Shown in pieces: positions 7,771-15,834 of a DNA stretch of 64,000 bases. Location: contig NZ_KI421511.1 of assembly GCF_000473265.1 (NCBI RefSeq), positions 4,439,560 to 4,503,559 on the forward strand, in the 5' to 3' direction. The DNA is from Amycolatopsis thermoflava N1165 (lineage in GTDB: Bacteria > Actinomycetota > Actinomycetes > Mycobacteriales > Pseudonocardiaceae). A program made the position numbers and the translations under genes. The notes under the pieces are model-generated. The model did no database searches, was not told the origin of the DNA, and worked only from the letters and a program-made list of their open reading frames with translations. The stretch's first letter is position 1. Each line of letters starts with the position of its first letter.

Positions 7771-9102
7771 TCATCGCGTCGCCGGTTCCGGGGCGGTCGC
7801 CGGCTGCTCGTCGTGCAGCGAGCTGCCCGCGGTCTCCTTCGCGCTGGTCACCGCGATCACCGTGAGCACGCACATCACCACCACGTACAGCGAAACCGCC
7901 AGCGTGCCGCCGAACTCCTTGAACAACGCGACCGCGACGATCGGCGCGAGCGCGCCGGCGGCGATCGAGGACAGCTGCCCGCCGATCGACAGGCCGGTGT
8001 AGCGGACGCGGGTCGGGAACTGCTCGGCGAAGAACGCCGCCTGCGGGCCGTACATCGCGCCGTGCAGCACCAGGCCGATGGTCGCGGCGAGGATGATCAT
8101 CCCGGGCGAGCGGGTGTCCATCAGCGCGAAGAACGCGAACGCCCAGCCGGCCATGGCGACCGCGCCGAACAGGTACACCGGGCGGCGGCCGATCCGGTCG
8201 GACAGCGCGCCCCACAGCGGGATCGTCACGAAGTGGATCGCCGACCCGATGAGCACCGCGTTGAGCCCGGCCGACTTGCTGAGCCCCAGCGGGCCGGTGA
8301 CGTAGACCAGGATGAACGCGGTCAGCACGTAGTAGGACACGTTCTCGGCCATGCGGGCGCCGATGGTGATCAGCACCCGGCGCCACGCGCCGCGGAAGAC
8401 CTCCACCGCCGGGGCGCGGTGCTGCTCGCCGCGCTGACGGGCCTTCTCCTGCGCGGCCAGGAACACCGGCGACTCGGTGACGGTGAGCCGGATCCACAGG
8501 CCGATGATCACCAGCACGCCGGAGAGCAGGAACGGGATGCGCCAGCCCCACGCGGTGAACGCGGCGTCGGACTGAACCGCGGCGAGGATCGCGAGCACCG
8601 CGGTGGCCAGCAGGTTCCCGCCGGGCGCGCCGCACTGCGGCCAGGACGCCCAGAACCCGCGGCGGCGGTCGTCACCGTGCTCGGACACGATGAGCACCGC
8701 GCCGCCCCACTCGCCGCCGAGCGCGAAGCCCTGCACCAGCCGCAACGCCGTGAGCAGCAGCGGCGCGGCCACGCCGACCGTCGCGTAGGTCGGCAGCAAG
8801 CCCATCGCGCAGGTCGAGCCGCCCATCAGCAGCAGGCTGAACACCAGCAGCTTCTTGCGGCCGACGCGGTCGCCGAAGTGGCCGAACACCAGGCCGCCGA
8901 GCGGCCGGGCGAGGAAGCCGATGGCGTAGGTGGCGAACGAGAGCAGGGTCCCGGTCAGCGGATCGCTGCCGGGGAAGAAGAGCTTGTTGAAGACCAGGGC
9001 CGCGGCCGATCCGTAGAGGAAGAAGTCGTACCACTCGATCGTGGTGCCGATGAGGCTCGCGCCGACCACTTTCGCGATCGAGCGGTTCTCGCTGCGGGGC
9101 AT
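7771..9102 (-). CDS. MFS transporter, metabolite:H+ symporter (MHS) family
   Basis: A 443-residue twelve-helix transporter of the MHS subfamily of the major facilitator superfamily, whose members import organic acids with protons. Family marks are the start region GTTIEWYDFFLYG, the loop 2-3 motif GHFGDRVGRKK near residue 77, and LRLVQGFALGGEWGGA near residue 120. The setting between a hydroxybutyrate dehydrogenase and its regulator suggests uptake of 3-hydroxybutyrate or a related short acid. It follows bdhA by 34 bases with a ribosome site (AAGGAG) before ATG 9102. Confidence 0.92.
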   Translation of the reverse strand: MPRSENRSIAKVVGASLIGTTIEWYDFFLYGSAAALVFNKLFFPGSDPLTGTLLSFATYAIGFLARPLGGLVFGHFGDRVGRKKLLVFSLLLMGGSTCAMGLLPTYATVGVAAPLLLTALRLVQGFALGGEWGGAVLIVSEHGDDRRRGFWASWPQCGAPGGNLLATAVLAILAAVQSDAAFTAWGWRIPFLLSGVLVIIGLWIRLTVTESPVFLAAQEKARQRGEQHRAPAVEVFRGAWRRVLITIGARMAENVSYYVLTAFILVYVTGPLGLSKSAGLNAVLIGSAIHFVTIPLWGALSDRIGRRPVYLFGAVAMAGWAFAFFALMDTRSPGMIILAATIGLVLHGAMYGPQAAFFAEQFPTRVRYTGLSIGGQLSSIAAGALAPIVAVALFKEFGGTLAVSLYVVVMCVLTVIAVTSAKETAGSSLHDEQPATAPEPATR

Positions 9103-9136
9103 GGGGCAACACTCCTTTGTGCCGTGGCGGAAAACC

Positions 9137-9886
9137 TCAGGCGGCGGTCCAGCCGCCGTCGAGGGGCAGGGAAATCCCGGTGATGTGGCCGGACGAGGGG
9201 CCGCACAGCCAGCGCACCGCGTCCGCGACCTCGGCCGGGCCGATCAGCCGTTTGATGGCGGCGCGCCCGAGCAGGACCTCGCCGAGGATCTCGTCCTCGG
9301 GGCGTCCGTGCGCGGCGGCCTGGTCGGCGATCTGGTCGCGCACCAGCGGGGTGTCCACGTAACCCGGGCTGACGCAGTTGCTGGTCACCCCGTGCGGCGC
9401 ACCCTCCAGCGCGGCCACTTTGGACAGTCCTTCGAGTGCGTGCTTGGCGGACACGTAGGCGGACTTGAAAGCGCTTGCGCGCAGACCGTGCACGCTGGAG
9501 ACGTTCACGATCCGGCCCCAGCCCTGCGCGTACATGTGCGGCAGCACCCGGCGGATCAGCAGGAACGGCGCGGTCACCATGACCTGGTGCATGCGGGTGA
9601 ACACGTCCGGCGGGAACTCGGTCAGCGGCGCGACGTGCTGGAAGCCGGCGTTGTTGACGAGGATGTCGGCGTCGGCGGGCAGGGCGTCGACGGCCGCGAG
9701 GTCGGCGAGGTCCGCGGTGTGCGCCCAGCCGCCGGTCTCGTCGGCGACGCGCGCCGCCGCGTCCGCGTTGATGTCCACCACGTGCACCTTCGCCCCGGCC
9801 TCGGCCAGGGCGTGCGCGCAGGCGCGCCCGATCCCGCTGCCGGCGCCGGTCACCAGCGCGACGCGCCCGTCCCAATAGCCACTCAT
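9137..9886 (-). CDS. bdhA: 3-hydroxybutyrate dehydrogenase (SDR family)
   Basis: A 249-residue classical short-chain dehydrogenase predicted to oxidise (R)-3-hydroxybutyrate to acetoacetate with NAD+. Visible motifs are TGAGSGIG near residue 12, NNAG near 86, the catalytic Ser in NVSSVHG and the YxxxK pair in SAYVSAKHA. The tail GITGISLPLDGGWTAA, and the HGLRASAFKSAYVSAKH segment, are characteristic of bacterial 3-hydroxybutyrate dehydrogenases. The start was placed at ATG 9886 because MSGYWDGRVALVTG is the normal N-terminus; the open frame continues upstream without coding character. First gene of an operon with transporter, regulator and a small protein. Confidence 0.88.
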   Translation of the reverse strand: MSGYWDGRVALVTGAGSGIGRACAHALAEAGAKVHVVDINADAAARVADETGGWAHTADLADLAAVDALPADADILVNNAGFQHVAPLTEFPPDVFTRMHQVMVTAPFLLIRRVLPHMYAQGWGRIVNVSSVHGLRASAFKSAYVSAKHALEGLSKVAALEGAPHGVTSNCVSPGYVDTPLVRDQIADQAAAHGRPEDEILGEVLLGRAAIKRLIGPAEVADAVRWLCGPSSGHITGISLPLDGGWTAA

Positions 9887-9923
9887 GGCGACAGACGGTA
9901 AGCGGCCTGGAGCGGGTTGCCTA

Positions 9924-9940
9924 TGTGTTCGATGAACATA
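9924..9940. promoter_or_regulatory. Palindrome upstream of bdhA, candidate operator
   Basis: TGTTC-GAT-GAACA (9926-9938) is a perfect 5-bp inverted repeat with a 3-bp centre, extended outward by AT-rich bases. It lies about 40 bases before the bdhA start in the interval shared with the thioredoxin gene. Position and symmetry suit binding of a dimeric regulator, perhaps the PucR-type protein of the operon. The link to that protein is inference. Confidence 0.4.
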
Positions 9941-10009
9941 AGTTCCGAGGATCTTGTGGTGACCGGTGCTACCCGGAATAGGTGACGGCCGGGGCGTGTT
10001 GCACCGCTC

Positions 10010-10378
10010 ATGGCGACGGTAACGCTGACCAAGGACAACTTCGAAGAGGTCGTCAACTCCGACGGCATGGTGCTCGTCGACTTCTGGGCGGCCTGGTGCG
10101 GGCCGTGCCGGATGTTCGCGCCCGTGTTCGAGGGTGCGGCCGACCGGCACGACGACATCGTGTTCGGCAAGGTCGACACCGAGGACCAGACCGAGCTGGC
10201 CCAGGCCTTCGGCATCCAGTCGATCCCGACGCTGATGGCGGTGCGGGACGGCGTCGTGCTCTACGCCCAGCCGGGCGCGCTGCCCGAGCAGAGCCTCGAG
10301 GAGCTGATCGGCAAGCTGCGCGAGGTCGACATGGACCAGGTGCGCGCGGAGATCGCGAAGCAGCAGCAGGCCGAATGA
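10010..10378 (+). CDS. trxA: Thioredoxin
   Basis: A 122-residue cytosolic thioredoxin with the redox motif WCGPC near residues 31-35 in VLVDFWAAWCGPCRMFAPV, and the cis-Pro in QSIPTLMAV near residue 76. It is slightly longer than the usual 105-110 residues because of a charged C-terminal helix. Start ATG 10010. It is divergent from bdhA and may share regulatory DNA with it. Actinobacteria usually have several thioredoxins, so this need not be the main one. Confidence 0.95.
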   Translation: MATVTLTKDNFEEVVNSDGMVLVDFWAAWCGPCRMFAPVFEGAADRHDDIVFGKVDTEDQTELAQAFGIQSIPTLMAVRDGVVLYAQPGALPEQSLEELIGKLREVDMDQVRAEIAKQQQAE

Positions 10379-10417
10379 CGGTTTGCCGGTGGTCGCCGGC
10401 GAGCCGATGATGGAGGC

Positions 10418-11272
10418 ATGACGTCCCGGGGGTTCGACGCGGTCGCCGACGAGCTGTACGCGCTGCCCCGGGACGAGTTCACGCCGGCCCGCACCGAGCG
10501 GGCCAAGGAGGCGAAGGGCCGCGACCCCGAGCTCGCCAAGCGCATCAGCCAGCTGCGCAAACCGACCGTCGCCGCGTGGCTGGTGAACCAGGTGAGCCGG
10601 CGGCATCCGGACGAGATCGGGCAGCTCGCGGACCTCGGCGCGCGGTTGCGCACGGCGCACCAGAAGCTGGCGGGCGACGAGCTGCGCACGTTGTCGCGGC
10701 AGCGCAACGAGCTGATCCGGCGGCTGAGCGGACGGGCGGGTGGCGTCGCCGGCGAGGCGGGCGTCCCCTACAGCGACGTCGCGATGCGCCAGGTGGAGGA
10801 CACGTTCGAGGCGGCGGTGTCCGATCCGGACGCGGCGGCGGAAGTGGCCGCGGGACGGCTTTCCGCGGCGCTGGAACCGTCCTCTTCGGAGGATTGGCTG
10901 GCGGCCGCGCTGGCTGCTTCCCCCAAGCGCAAAGACGCGCCTGCGCCGGCCCCGAAACCGCCGAAACGAGACCCGGAAGCCGAGCGTCGGCAGGCCGCAC
11001 GCGAAGAGGCCCGCGCGAAGGCCGACGAGGCGGAGGCAGCCCGCGACGAGGCTCAGCAGGCGCTCGACGAGGTGAGCGCCCGGGCCGACAAGGCCGCGGC
11101 GCGGGTGGCCGAGCTGCGCTCGCAACTGGACGACGCGAGCCGCGAAGAACGCGCAGTGCGCAAGGAGCTCACCGCCGCCCGCAAGACCGCGACCGCAGCG
11201 AACAAGACCGCCGACGAGGCGCGACGGCAGGTCGCCGAGATGGAGTCGTTCGGCAAGCGACGGAAGCGCTGA
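10418..11272 (+). CDS. Coiled-coil protein, function unknown
   Basis: A 284-residue protein of a type widespread but uncharacterised in actinobacteria. The N-terminal half (to about residue 165) is folded-looking, with ISQLRKPTVAAWLVNQVSRR as its most conserved-looking segment. A Pro/Lys linker follows near residues 170-185. The C-terminal 100 residues are a long charged heptad-like helix of Ala, Glu, Arg and Lys ending in a basic KRRKR tail. No signal peptide or membrane span. It follows thioredoxin by 40 bases and may be cotranscribed. A role in nucleic-acid or envelope scaffolding would be guesswork. Confidence 0.75.
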   Translation: MTSRGFDAVADELYALPRDEFTPARTERAKEAKGRDPELAKRISQLRKPTVAAWLVNQVSRRHPDEIGQLADLGARLRTAHQKLAGDELRTLSRQRNELIRRLSGRAGGVAGEAGVPYSDVAMRQVEDTFEAAVSDPDAAAEVAAGRLSAALEPSSSEDWLAAALAASPKRKDAPAPAPKPPKRDPEAERRQAAREEARAKADEAEAARDEAQQALDEVSARADKAAARVAELRSQLDDASREERAVRKELTAARKTATAANKTADEARRQVAEMESFGKRRKR

Positions 11273-11286
11273 GGCGCACGCGCCAA

Positions 11287-11776
11287 GCGATCAGCAGACG
11301 GAAACTGTTCCCGGCAGCGGCCGGGCGCGGAGCACGACCCCCGGCAGCAGCGCCACAAACTCAGCCGTGCCGCGCGTCAACTCCGCCAACTCCAGGGATC
11401 AGCAGGTGGGGATGACCTCCCCGCCCGCGCCCAGGCGCCCCCCGGCAACAGCGCCACCACGAACTCAGCCGCGCTCAACCCAGCTCCGCCAACTCCAGCG
11501 CCCAGGCCGCCCACCCACCAGGGATCAACAGGCGAAGATCACCGCCCCACAGGCCAGGCACCGACCCCAGGCACCGACCCCAGGCAGCAGCGCCACGAAC
11601 TCGGGCCGCGCTCAACCCCAACTCCGCCAGCTCCAGCGCCCGAGCCGCCCCACGCACCAGCGATCAACAGGCGGAGATCACCGCCCCACCGGCCAGGCAC
11701 CAACCCCCAGCAGTAGCGCCACGAACTCGGCCGTGCTCAGCTCCAGCTCCGCCAACTCCGGCGCGCGAGCCACCCC
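11287..11776 (-). repeat. Decayed tandem copies of the TetR gene 3' end
   Basis: Four imperfect units of about 110-140 bp lie in line: 11287-11395, 11396-11520, 11521-11659 and 11660-11776. The last is the true 3' end of the TetR gene plus its downstream sequence. Each unit contains GATCA(A/G)CAG, then CAGCAGCGCCAC(A/G)AACTC, then CTCCGCCAACTCC or a close variant. On the minus strand the copies still spell LELAEL followed by AEFVALL-like residues but carry frameshifts and stops. The third unit also holds a 14-bp internal duplication (CAGGCACCGACCCC twice). The 400 bases between the coiled-coil gene and the TetR gene contain no other gene. Confidence 0.8.
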
Positions 11777-12241
11777 GGCGCCGGCCACCGAATCGAACAG
11801 CACCCCGTCGCACCAGGCGATCAGCATCCGCGTGTGCCGCGCCGGGTCCGGGGAGCCCGCGCGCGCCAGCAGTTCGGCGCAGCTGTCGCGGAATCGCTGC
11901 CCCACCCGGTCGTAGATCGCCCGCAGCTCGGGCCGTCGCGTGGCCTCCAGCGCGAACTCGTAGCGCGCCACCAGCCGCGTGCGGCCGGTCGTCATCGCGG
12001 CGTGCAGGAACCGCGCGAGCGCCGGCGCCAACTCGTCGTCCGCCACCGTCAGCGACGCGTCGTCGAGTTCGGCGATCCGCCCCACCGCCAGCTCCAGCAG
12101 CGCCGCCCTGGTGCGGGCGTAGTACGAGGTCGACCCGGGCGGCAACCCCGCGGCCCGGTCGACGGCGCGGTGGGTCAGGCCGCGCATCCCCTCCGCGGCG
12201 ACCACCTCGATGGCCGCGTCGGCGATCGACGTCACGCGCAC
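11678..12241 (-). CDS. TetR-family transcriptional regulator
   Basis: A 187-residue repressor. The N-terminal helix-turn-helix is seen in IADAAIEVVAAEGMRGLTHR and then AAGLPPGSTSYYARTRAALL near residues 5-50. The C-terminal ligand domain ends in PELAELELSTAEFVALLLG. The start codon is GTG 12241, exactly at one end of a 34-bp perfect palindrome whose other end is the start codon of the divergent flavin monooxygenase gene. It therefore almost certainly represses both itself and the monooxygenase. Its 3' end has been copied downstream several times. Confidence 0.92.
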   Translation of the reverse strand: MRVTSIADAAIEVVAAEGMRGLTHRAVDRAAGLPPGSTSYYARTRAALLELAVGRIAELDDASLTVADDELAPALARFLHAAMTTGRTRLVARYEFALEATRRPELRAIYDRVGQRFRDSCAELLARAGSPDPARHTRMLIAWCDGVLFDSVAGAGVARAPELAELELSTAEFVALLLGVGAWPVGR

Positions 12242-12274
12242 GCCGGTGACTCTACAGGCGTAGAGTCACCGGCG
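12241..12274. promoter_or_regulatory. Perfect palindromic operator with two mirrored leaderless promoters
   Basis: Arms of 14 bp (CGCCGGTGACTCTA and TAGAGTCACCGGCG) flank a 6-bp centre CAGGCG. Each arm contains TAGAGT, a TANNNT -10 box, placed 7 nt before the GTG start of the gene on its side (12261-12266 for the monooxygenase, mirrored at 12249-12254 for the TetR gene). Both transcripts would start at their start codons. A TetR dimer on this site would cover both -10 boxes, giving simple joint repression. Confidence 0.8.
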
Positions 12275-13401
12275 TGCGAACAGCAGCGGTGATCGGCGGC
12301 GGCATCGGCGGGTTGAGCGCTGCGATCGGGTTGCGCCGGGCGGGCTGGGAGGTCGCCGTCTTCGAACGAGCGCCGCGGTTCGCCGAGGTCGGCGCGGGCA
12401 TCACGTTGTGGCCCAACGCTTTGCGCGCCCTGGAGTCGCTCGGCCTCGACCTGGCGCCGCTCGCCGTGCCGCAGGTCAGCGGACGGCTGCGGGACCACCA
12501 CGGGCGCCTGCTGACCGAGGTCGACGGCGCCCGGTTCGAACGCGCGCTGGGCAAACCGCTCCTCGGCATCGCCCGCGCCCAGCTCCTCGACCTGCTGCGC
12601 GAGGCCATCCCGGCCGCGGACCTGCGGGCGGGCACCACCGTCACCGCGGTGACCGGCGACGGCCGGGTGCGCTGGGACGGCGGCGAGCTCAGCGCCGATC
12701 TGGTCGTGGCGGCCGACGGCGTGCACAGCGCCGTCCGCTCCGCGCTCTGGCCAGGCCACCCCGGCCCGGTCCACACCGGGCACACCGCATTCCGGGCGAT
12801 CCTCGACGATCCGGGGCCGCTCGAGCTGTCCGGTCTGCTCGGGCCGGGCACCGAGGTCGGGATGGTGCCGCTGACCGGCGGCCGGCTGTACTGGTACCTG
12901 GCGTGCGAGTCGCCCCGCGGCGTCCGGCCCGCGGACCCGAAAGCCTTCCTGCGGCGCCACTTCGGCGACTGGCCCGAACCGCTGCCGAGCCTGATCGAGG
13001 CGACGCCGGGCGAGCGGTTCCTCCAGCACGATCTGCTCGCGCTGCGCACTCCCCTGCCGACGTACGTCCGCGGGCGGGTCGCGTTGCTCGGCGACGCCGC
13101 CCACGCCATGTCGCCGTACCTGGGCCAGGGCGGCTGCCAGGCCATCGAAGACGCGGTCGTGCTCGCCGCCGCGACCGTCCGGCACGCGTCGGTCGACGAC
13201 GCGCTGAGGGCGTACGACCGCGAACGCCGCCCGCGCAGCCAGGCGATCGCGCGCCGGTCCGACCAGGCCGGGCGGCTGGGCGCCCAGCTGAAGAACCCGC
13301 TTGCCGTCGCGGCACGCAACGCGGTGCTCCGGCTCATGCCGGCCGGGCTGTCGGTCCGCGCGGCCACCGCCGCCGCTCGCTGGAGCCCTCCCGACCGTTG
13401 A
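12274..13401 (+). CDS. FAD-dependent monooxygenase
   Basis: A 375-residue class A flavoprotein hydroxylase related to salicylate and 3-hydroxybenzoate hydroxylases. It would hydroxylate an aromatic or similar substrate with NAD(P)H and O2. It has the FAD GxGxxG motif (GGGIGGLSAAIGLRRAGWEV, residues 6-25), the DG motif (VVAADGVHSAVR near 147) and the second FAD motif GDAAHAMSPYLGQGG near 273. GTG 12274 is the edge of the TetR operator, so expression is probably switched on by the regulator's ligand, plausibly the substrate or a related toxic compound. Substrate not determinable. Confidence 0.92.
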   Translation: MRTAAVIGGGIGGLSAAIGLRRAGWEVAVFERAPRFAEVGAGITLWPNALRALESLGLDLAPLAVPQVSGRLRDHHGRLLTEVDGARFERALGKPLLGIARAQLLDLLREAIPAADLRAGTTVTAVTGDGRVRWDGGELSADLVVAADGVHSAVRSALWPGHPGPVHTGHTAFRAILDDPGPLELSGLLGPGTEVGMVPLTGGRLYWYLACESPRGVRPADPKAFLRRHFGDWPEPLPSLIEATPGERFLQHDLLALRTPLPTYVRGRVALLGDAAHAMSPYLGQGGCQAIEDAVVLAAATVRHASVDDALRAYDRERRPRSQAIARRSDQAGRLGAQLKNPLAVAARNAVLRLMPAGLSVRAATAAARWSPPDR

Positions 13402-13455
13402 CCGCCGTGCCAGACTGAGCGGATTCGCAGCACGCCGGACTGGTGGTGATCGCCG

Positions 13456-14250
13456 ATGACCCAGCAGGAACGCACCACGGCGACGGCCGCGGGCGTGTAC
13501 GACTGGTACCTGAACGGGCACCACCACCTGCCGTGCGACGCCGAGGTGGCGATCGCGGCCCAGAAGGTCTTCCCGCTCGCCGGGCGCGTCGCGCGCTACA
13601 ACCGGGACTTCCTGCAGCGTGTGGTCCGCTGGATGACCGGGCACGGGATCCGGCAGTTCCTGGACATCGGCTCCGGCTACCCGGTGGCGGGCAACGTGCA
13701 CGAGATCGCCCAGCGGTACGCGCCGGGTTCGCGGGTGGTCTACGTCGACCTGGATCCGCGCACGGTCGAGGTGAGCAACGACCTGCTCGCCGGGGAGCCG
13801 GACGCGGCCTGCCTGCTGGCCGACGCGCGCGAGCCGGAGGCGATCTTCGAGCGGGCCGGGCTCCTGGACTTCGGCCAGCCCGTGGGGCTGCTGATGGTGT
13901 CCGTGCTGCCCTTCGTGCCGGGCGACGTGCGCCCCCTGGTGCGGCGCTACGTCGACCGGCTCGCGCCGGGCAGCTACCTGGCGCTCACGCACATCACGAC
14001 CCCGGAGGACGAAGGGCTGCAGCGCAGGCAGGAAGAGCTGCGCGACACCTACAACGCCAAGGTGCGGCAGTCCGCGCAGGTGCGCGGGCGGGCCGAGGTG
14101 GCGGCGCTGTTCGACGGCACCGAGCTCGTCCCGCCCGGGCTGGTGCTCGCCACGCACTGGAACCCGCCGCGGGGCTACCTCCCGGACCCGGGCGACCAGG
14201 CGAGCGCCGTGCTGCTCGGCGCCGTCGGGCGGGTGCTCAGCGGGGCTTAG
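13456..14250 (+). CDS. SAM-dependent methyltransferase, PF04672 type
   Basis: A 264-residue protein of the methyltransferase group common in actinomycetes and often linked to secondary metabolism. The characteristic N-terminus (AGVYDWYLNGHHHLPCDAEV) is followed by YNRDFLQRVVRWM and the SAM-binding motif FLDIGSGYPVAGNVHEIA near residue 73, then VVYVDLDPRTV. No signal peptide. The ATG at 13456 has no strong ribosome site. It stands 54 bases after the monooxygenase gene and may be cotranscribed; its substrate is unknown. Confidence 0.9.
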   Translation: MTQQERTTATAAGVYDWYLNGHHHLPCDAEVAIAAQKVFPLAGRVARYNRDFLQRVVRWMTGHGIRQFLDIGSGYPVAGNVHEIAQRYAPGSRVVYVDLDPRTVEVSNDLLAGEPDAACLLADAREPEAIFERAGLLDFGQPVGLLMVSVLPFVPGDVRPLVRRYVDRLAPGSYLALTHITTPEDEGLQRRQEELRDTYNAKVRQSAQVRGRAEVAALFDGTELVPPGLVLATHWNPPRGYLPDPGDQASAVLLGAVGRVLSGA

Positions 14251-14299
14251 CCCTGGGCCGCGACGCATCGCCGGAACGGCGCGAGAGTCGCACGCGCCT

Positions 14300-14880
14300 G
14301 GTCTTCGTGCGGCGTGCCGCCTCGGCCAACGCTGATCGCGCATGCTGAATGCCCGGCGGGCGCGCGGCGCGCCCGGCCTGGGCGGAGTTCCGCCGCCACC
14401 CCGGCCGACTCCCTGCGGCAGGTGAGCACGCTGCTGCTCGGCTTCGGCCCACGGCCAAAGGCAGGGCTTGGCCGACGAACCGAACCAGCGCCCACCCGCT
14501 CGGCCATGCCTGCCGGGGCGCTACGGCCTGGCCGCGGGTTCGGCAGTCCGCCGCCTCCCGCACCGCCCATGGCCGACGCCCTACGGCAGGCGAGCACGCT
14601 GCTGCTCAGCTTCAGCGCAGACCAAAGGCAGGGCCCGGCCAACGAACCGAACCAGCGCCCACCCACTCAGCCATTCTCACCGGGCGTGGGGCCCGCACTG
14701 GCCTGGGCGCGTTCCGCGGCCACCTCCCGCGCCGCCCCGGCCGATGGGTGCGGCAGGCGAGCACCCTGCTGCTCGAGCGGGTGCCTACGTAGGACCTGCG
14801 CGGCAAGCCGAAACAGCGGCCGCCGACTCGGCCATTCCCGCCGGGCCTGCCGTCCGGAGCTCCGGCCCGGCGAGCCGCGT
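14300..14880 (-). repeat. Decayed tandem copies of the LysR gene 3' end
   Basis: The roughly 630 bases between the methyltransferase and LysR genes contain no gene. They hold about four eroded copies of the LysR 3' end. The marker CGGCAGG(C/T)GAGCAC(G/C)CTGCTGCTC recurs at 14416, 14584 and 14751 (period 167-168), matching CGGCCAGGCGAGCAGCAG at 15006 in the gene. A second marker, GAACCGAACCAGCGCCCACCC, occurs near 14478 and 14644. A shorter copy lies at about 14795-14880. On the minus strand one copy reads AAREVAAERAQ, close to AAREVAAEHRT in the gene. Frameshifts and stops make the copies non-coding. Confidence 0.75.
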
Positions 14881-15773
14881 CAGCGTCCGCCCACCCGCGC
14901 CGCCATGCCTGCCGCGCGCACCGGCTTGGCCGCGGTGCGGTGTTCCGCCGCCACCTCGCGCGCCGCCCTGGCCAGGGCCGAGATCGCGGGTGACCGGGTG
15001 CCCTGCGGCCAGGCGAGCAGCAGCCGCGCGGGGGCGGCATCCACCACCGGCACCGTCACCAGGTTGTGGTCCAGCGCGTCCAGCACCGACTGCGGCAGCA
15101 GCGCGACGGCCCGCCCGCGCGAGGTCACGCGCAGCAGCTTCGCCAGGTCCGTCACCTCGACACCACCGTCGTCCGGGTAACCGGCCCATCGCCCGACCGG
15201 CTCGCCGCGCAGGTCGCTCAGCTGCAGGATCGACCGGCGCGCCAGGCGGTGTTCCGGCGGCAGCAGCGCCGACCTCGGCTCGGCGCGCAGCTCCTCCGTC
15301 TCCAACCCACCCGCGTCGTCGAAGGGGGTGTGCAGCAGGGCGACGTCCGCGCGCCCGTCGCGCAGCAGGGACACCCTGTCCTCGTGCGCGGTGACGAGTT
15401 CGACCGGCACCGCGGCGGGGTCGCTCTCGTAGCGGCGCAGGATCGGCGGCAGCAGCCCCGCGTCGCCGCCGGGTTTGGCGGCCAGGGCGAGGTAGGGCAC
15501 GCCACGCCCGGCCCGCTGCGTGCGCCGGGCCGCCGCCGCGACGGCCGCCAGCGCCTTCCGCGCCTCGTCGAGCAGGACCTCGCCGGCCGGGGTGAGTTCG
15601 ACCCGCCTGCTCGTGCGGTCGAACAACGTGACCTCCAGCCGTCGCTCCAGCGACCGCACGGCCTTCGACAGAGCAGGCTGGGCCAGTCCCAGCCCTTCCG
15701 CCGCGCGACCGAAGTGCAGGGTCTCCGCCACGGCGACGAAGTAGGCGAGTTCTCGCGTCTCCACCCGATCCAT
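14880..15773 (-). CDS. LysR-family transcriptional regulator
   Basis: A 297-residue LysR regulator. The winged helix is at the N-terminus (YFVAVAETLHFGRAAEGLGLAQPALSKAVRSLE, residues 11-43, quoted here only as the classic LysR pattern from YFVAVAE to LSKAVR). The substrate-binding domain follows from about residue 90. The last 20 residues (from AAEHRTAAKPVRAAG) extend past the usual family end and are the part copied repeatedly downstream. Divergent from the ABC ATPase gene, 61 bases away. Effector unknown. Confidence 0.9.
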   Translation of the reverse strand: MDRVETRELAYFVAVAETLHFGRAAEGLGLAQPALSKAVRSLERRLEVTLFDRTSRRVELTPAGEVLLDEARKALAAVAAAARRTQRAGRGVPYLALAAKPGGDAGLLPPILRRYESDPAAVPVELVTAHEDRVSLLRDGRADVALLHTPFDDAGGLETEELRAEPRSALLPPEHRLARRSILQLSDLRGEPVGRWAGYPDDGGVEVTDLAKLLRVTSRGRAVALLPQSVLDALDHNLVTVPVVDAAPARLLLAWPQGTRSPAISALARAAREVAAEHRTAAKPVRAAGMAARVGGR

Positions 15774-15822
15774 TCCGGGAGGTTATCGGATGTCCGTTTT
15801 CATCAGACGTCTGAGGACTTGG

Positions 15823-15834
15823 TACCGTGCGGAC
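15823..15834 (+). promoter_or_regulatory. TANNNT box before the ABC ATPase start
   Basis: TACCGT at 15823-15828 stands 6 nt before ATG 15835, the leaderless layout. No ribosome-binding sequence precedes the ATG. This supports ATG 15835 over the earlier in-frame ATG at 15790. A clear -35 box is not seen. Confidence 0.4.

Noticed and set aside
12232..14343. Minus-strand open frame of 703 codons opposite the monooxygenase and methyltransferase
   Set aside because: Antisense to two genes with clear motifs, and its composition is that of a shadow frame.
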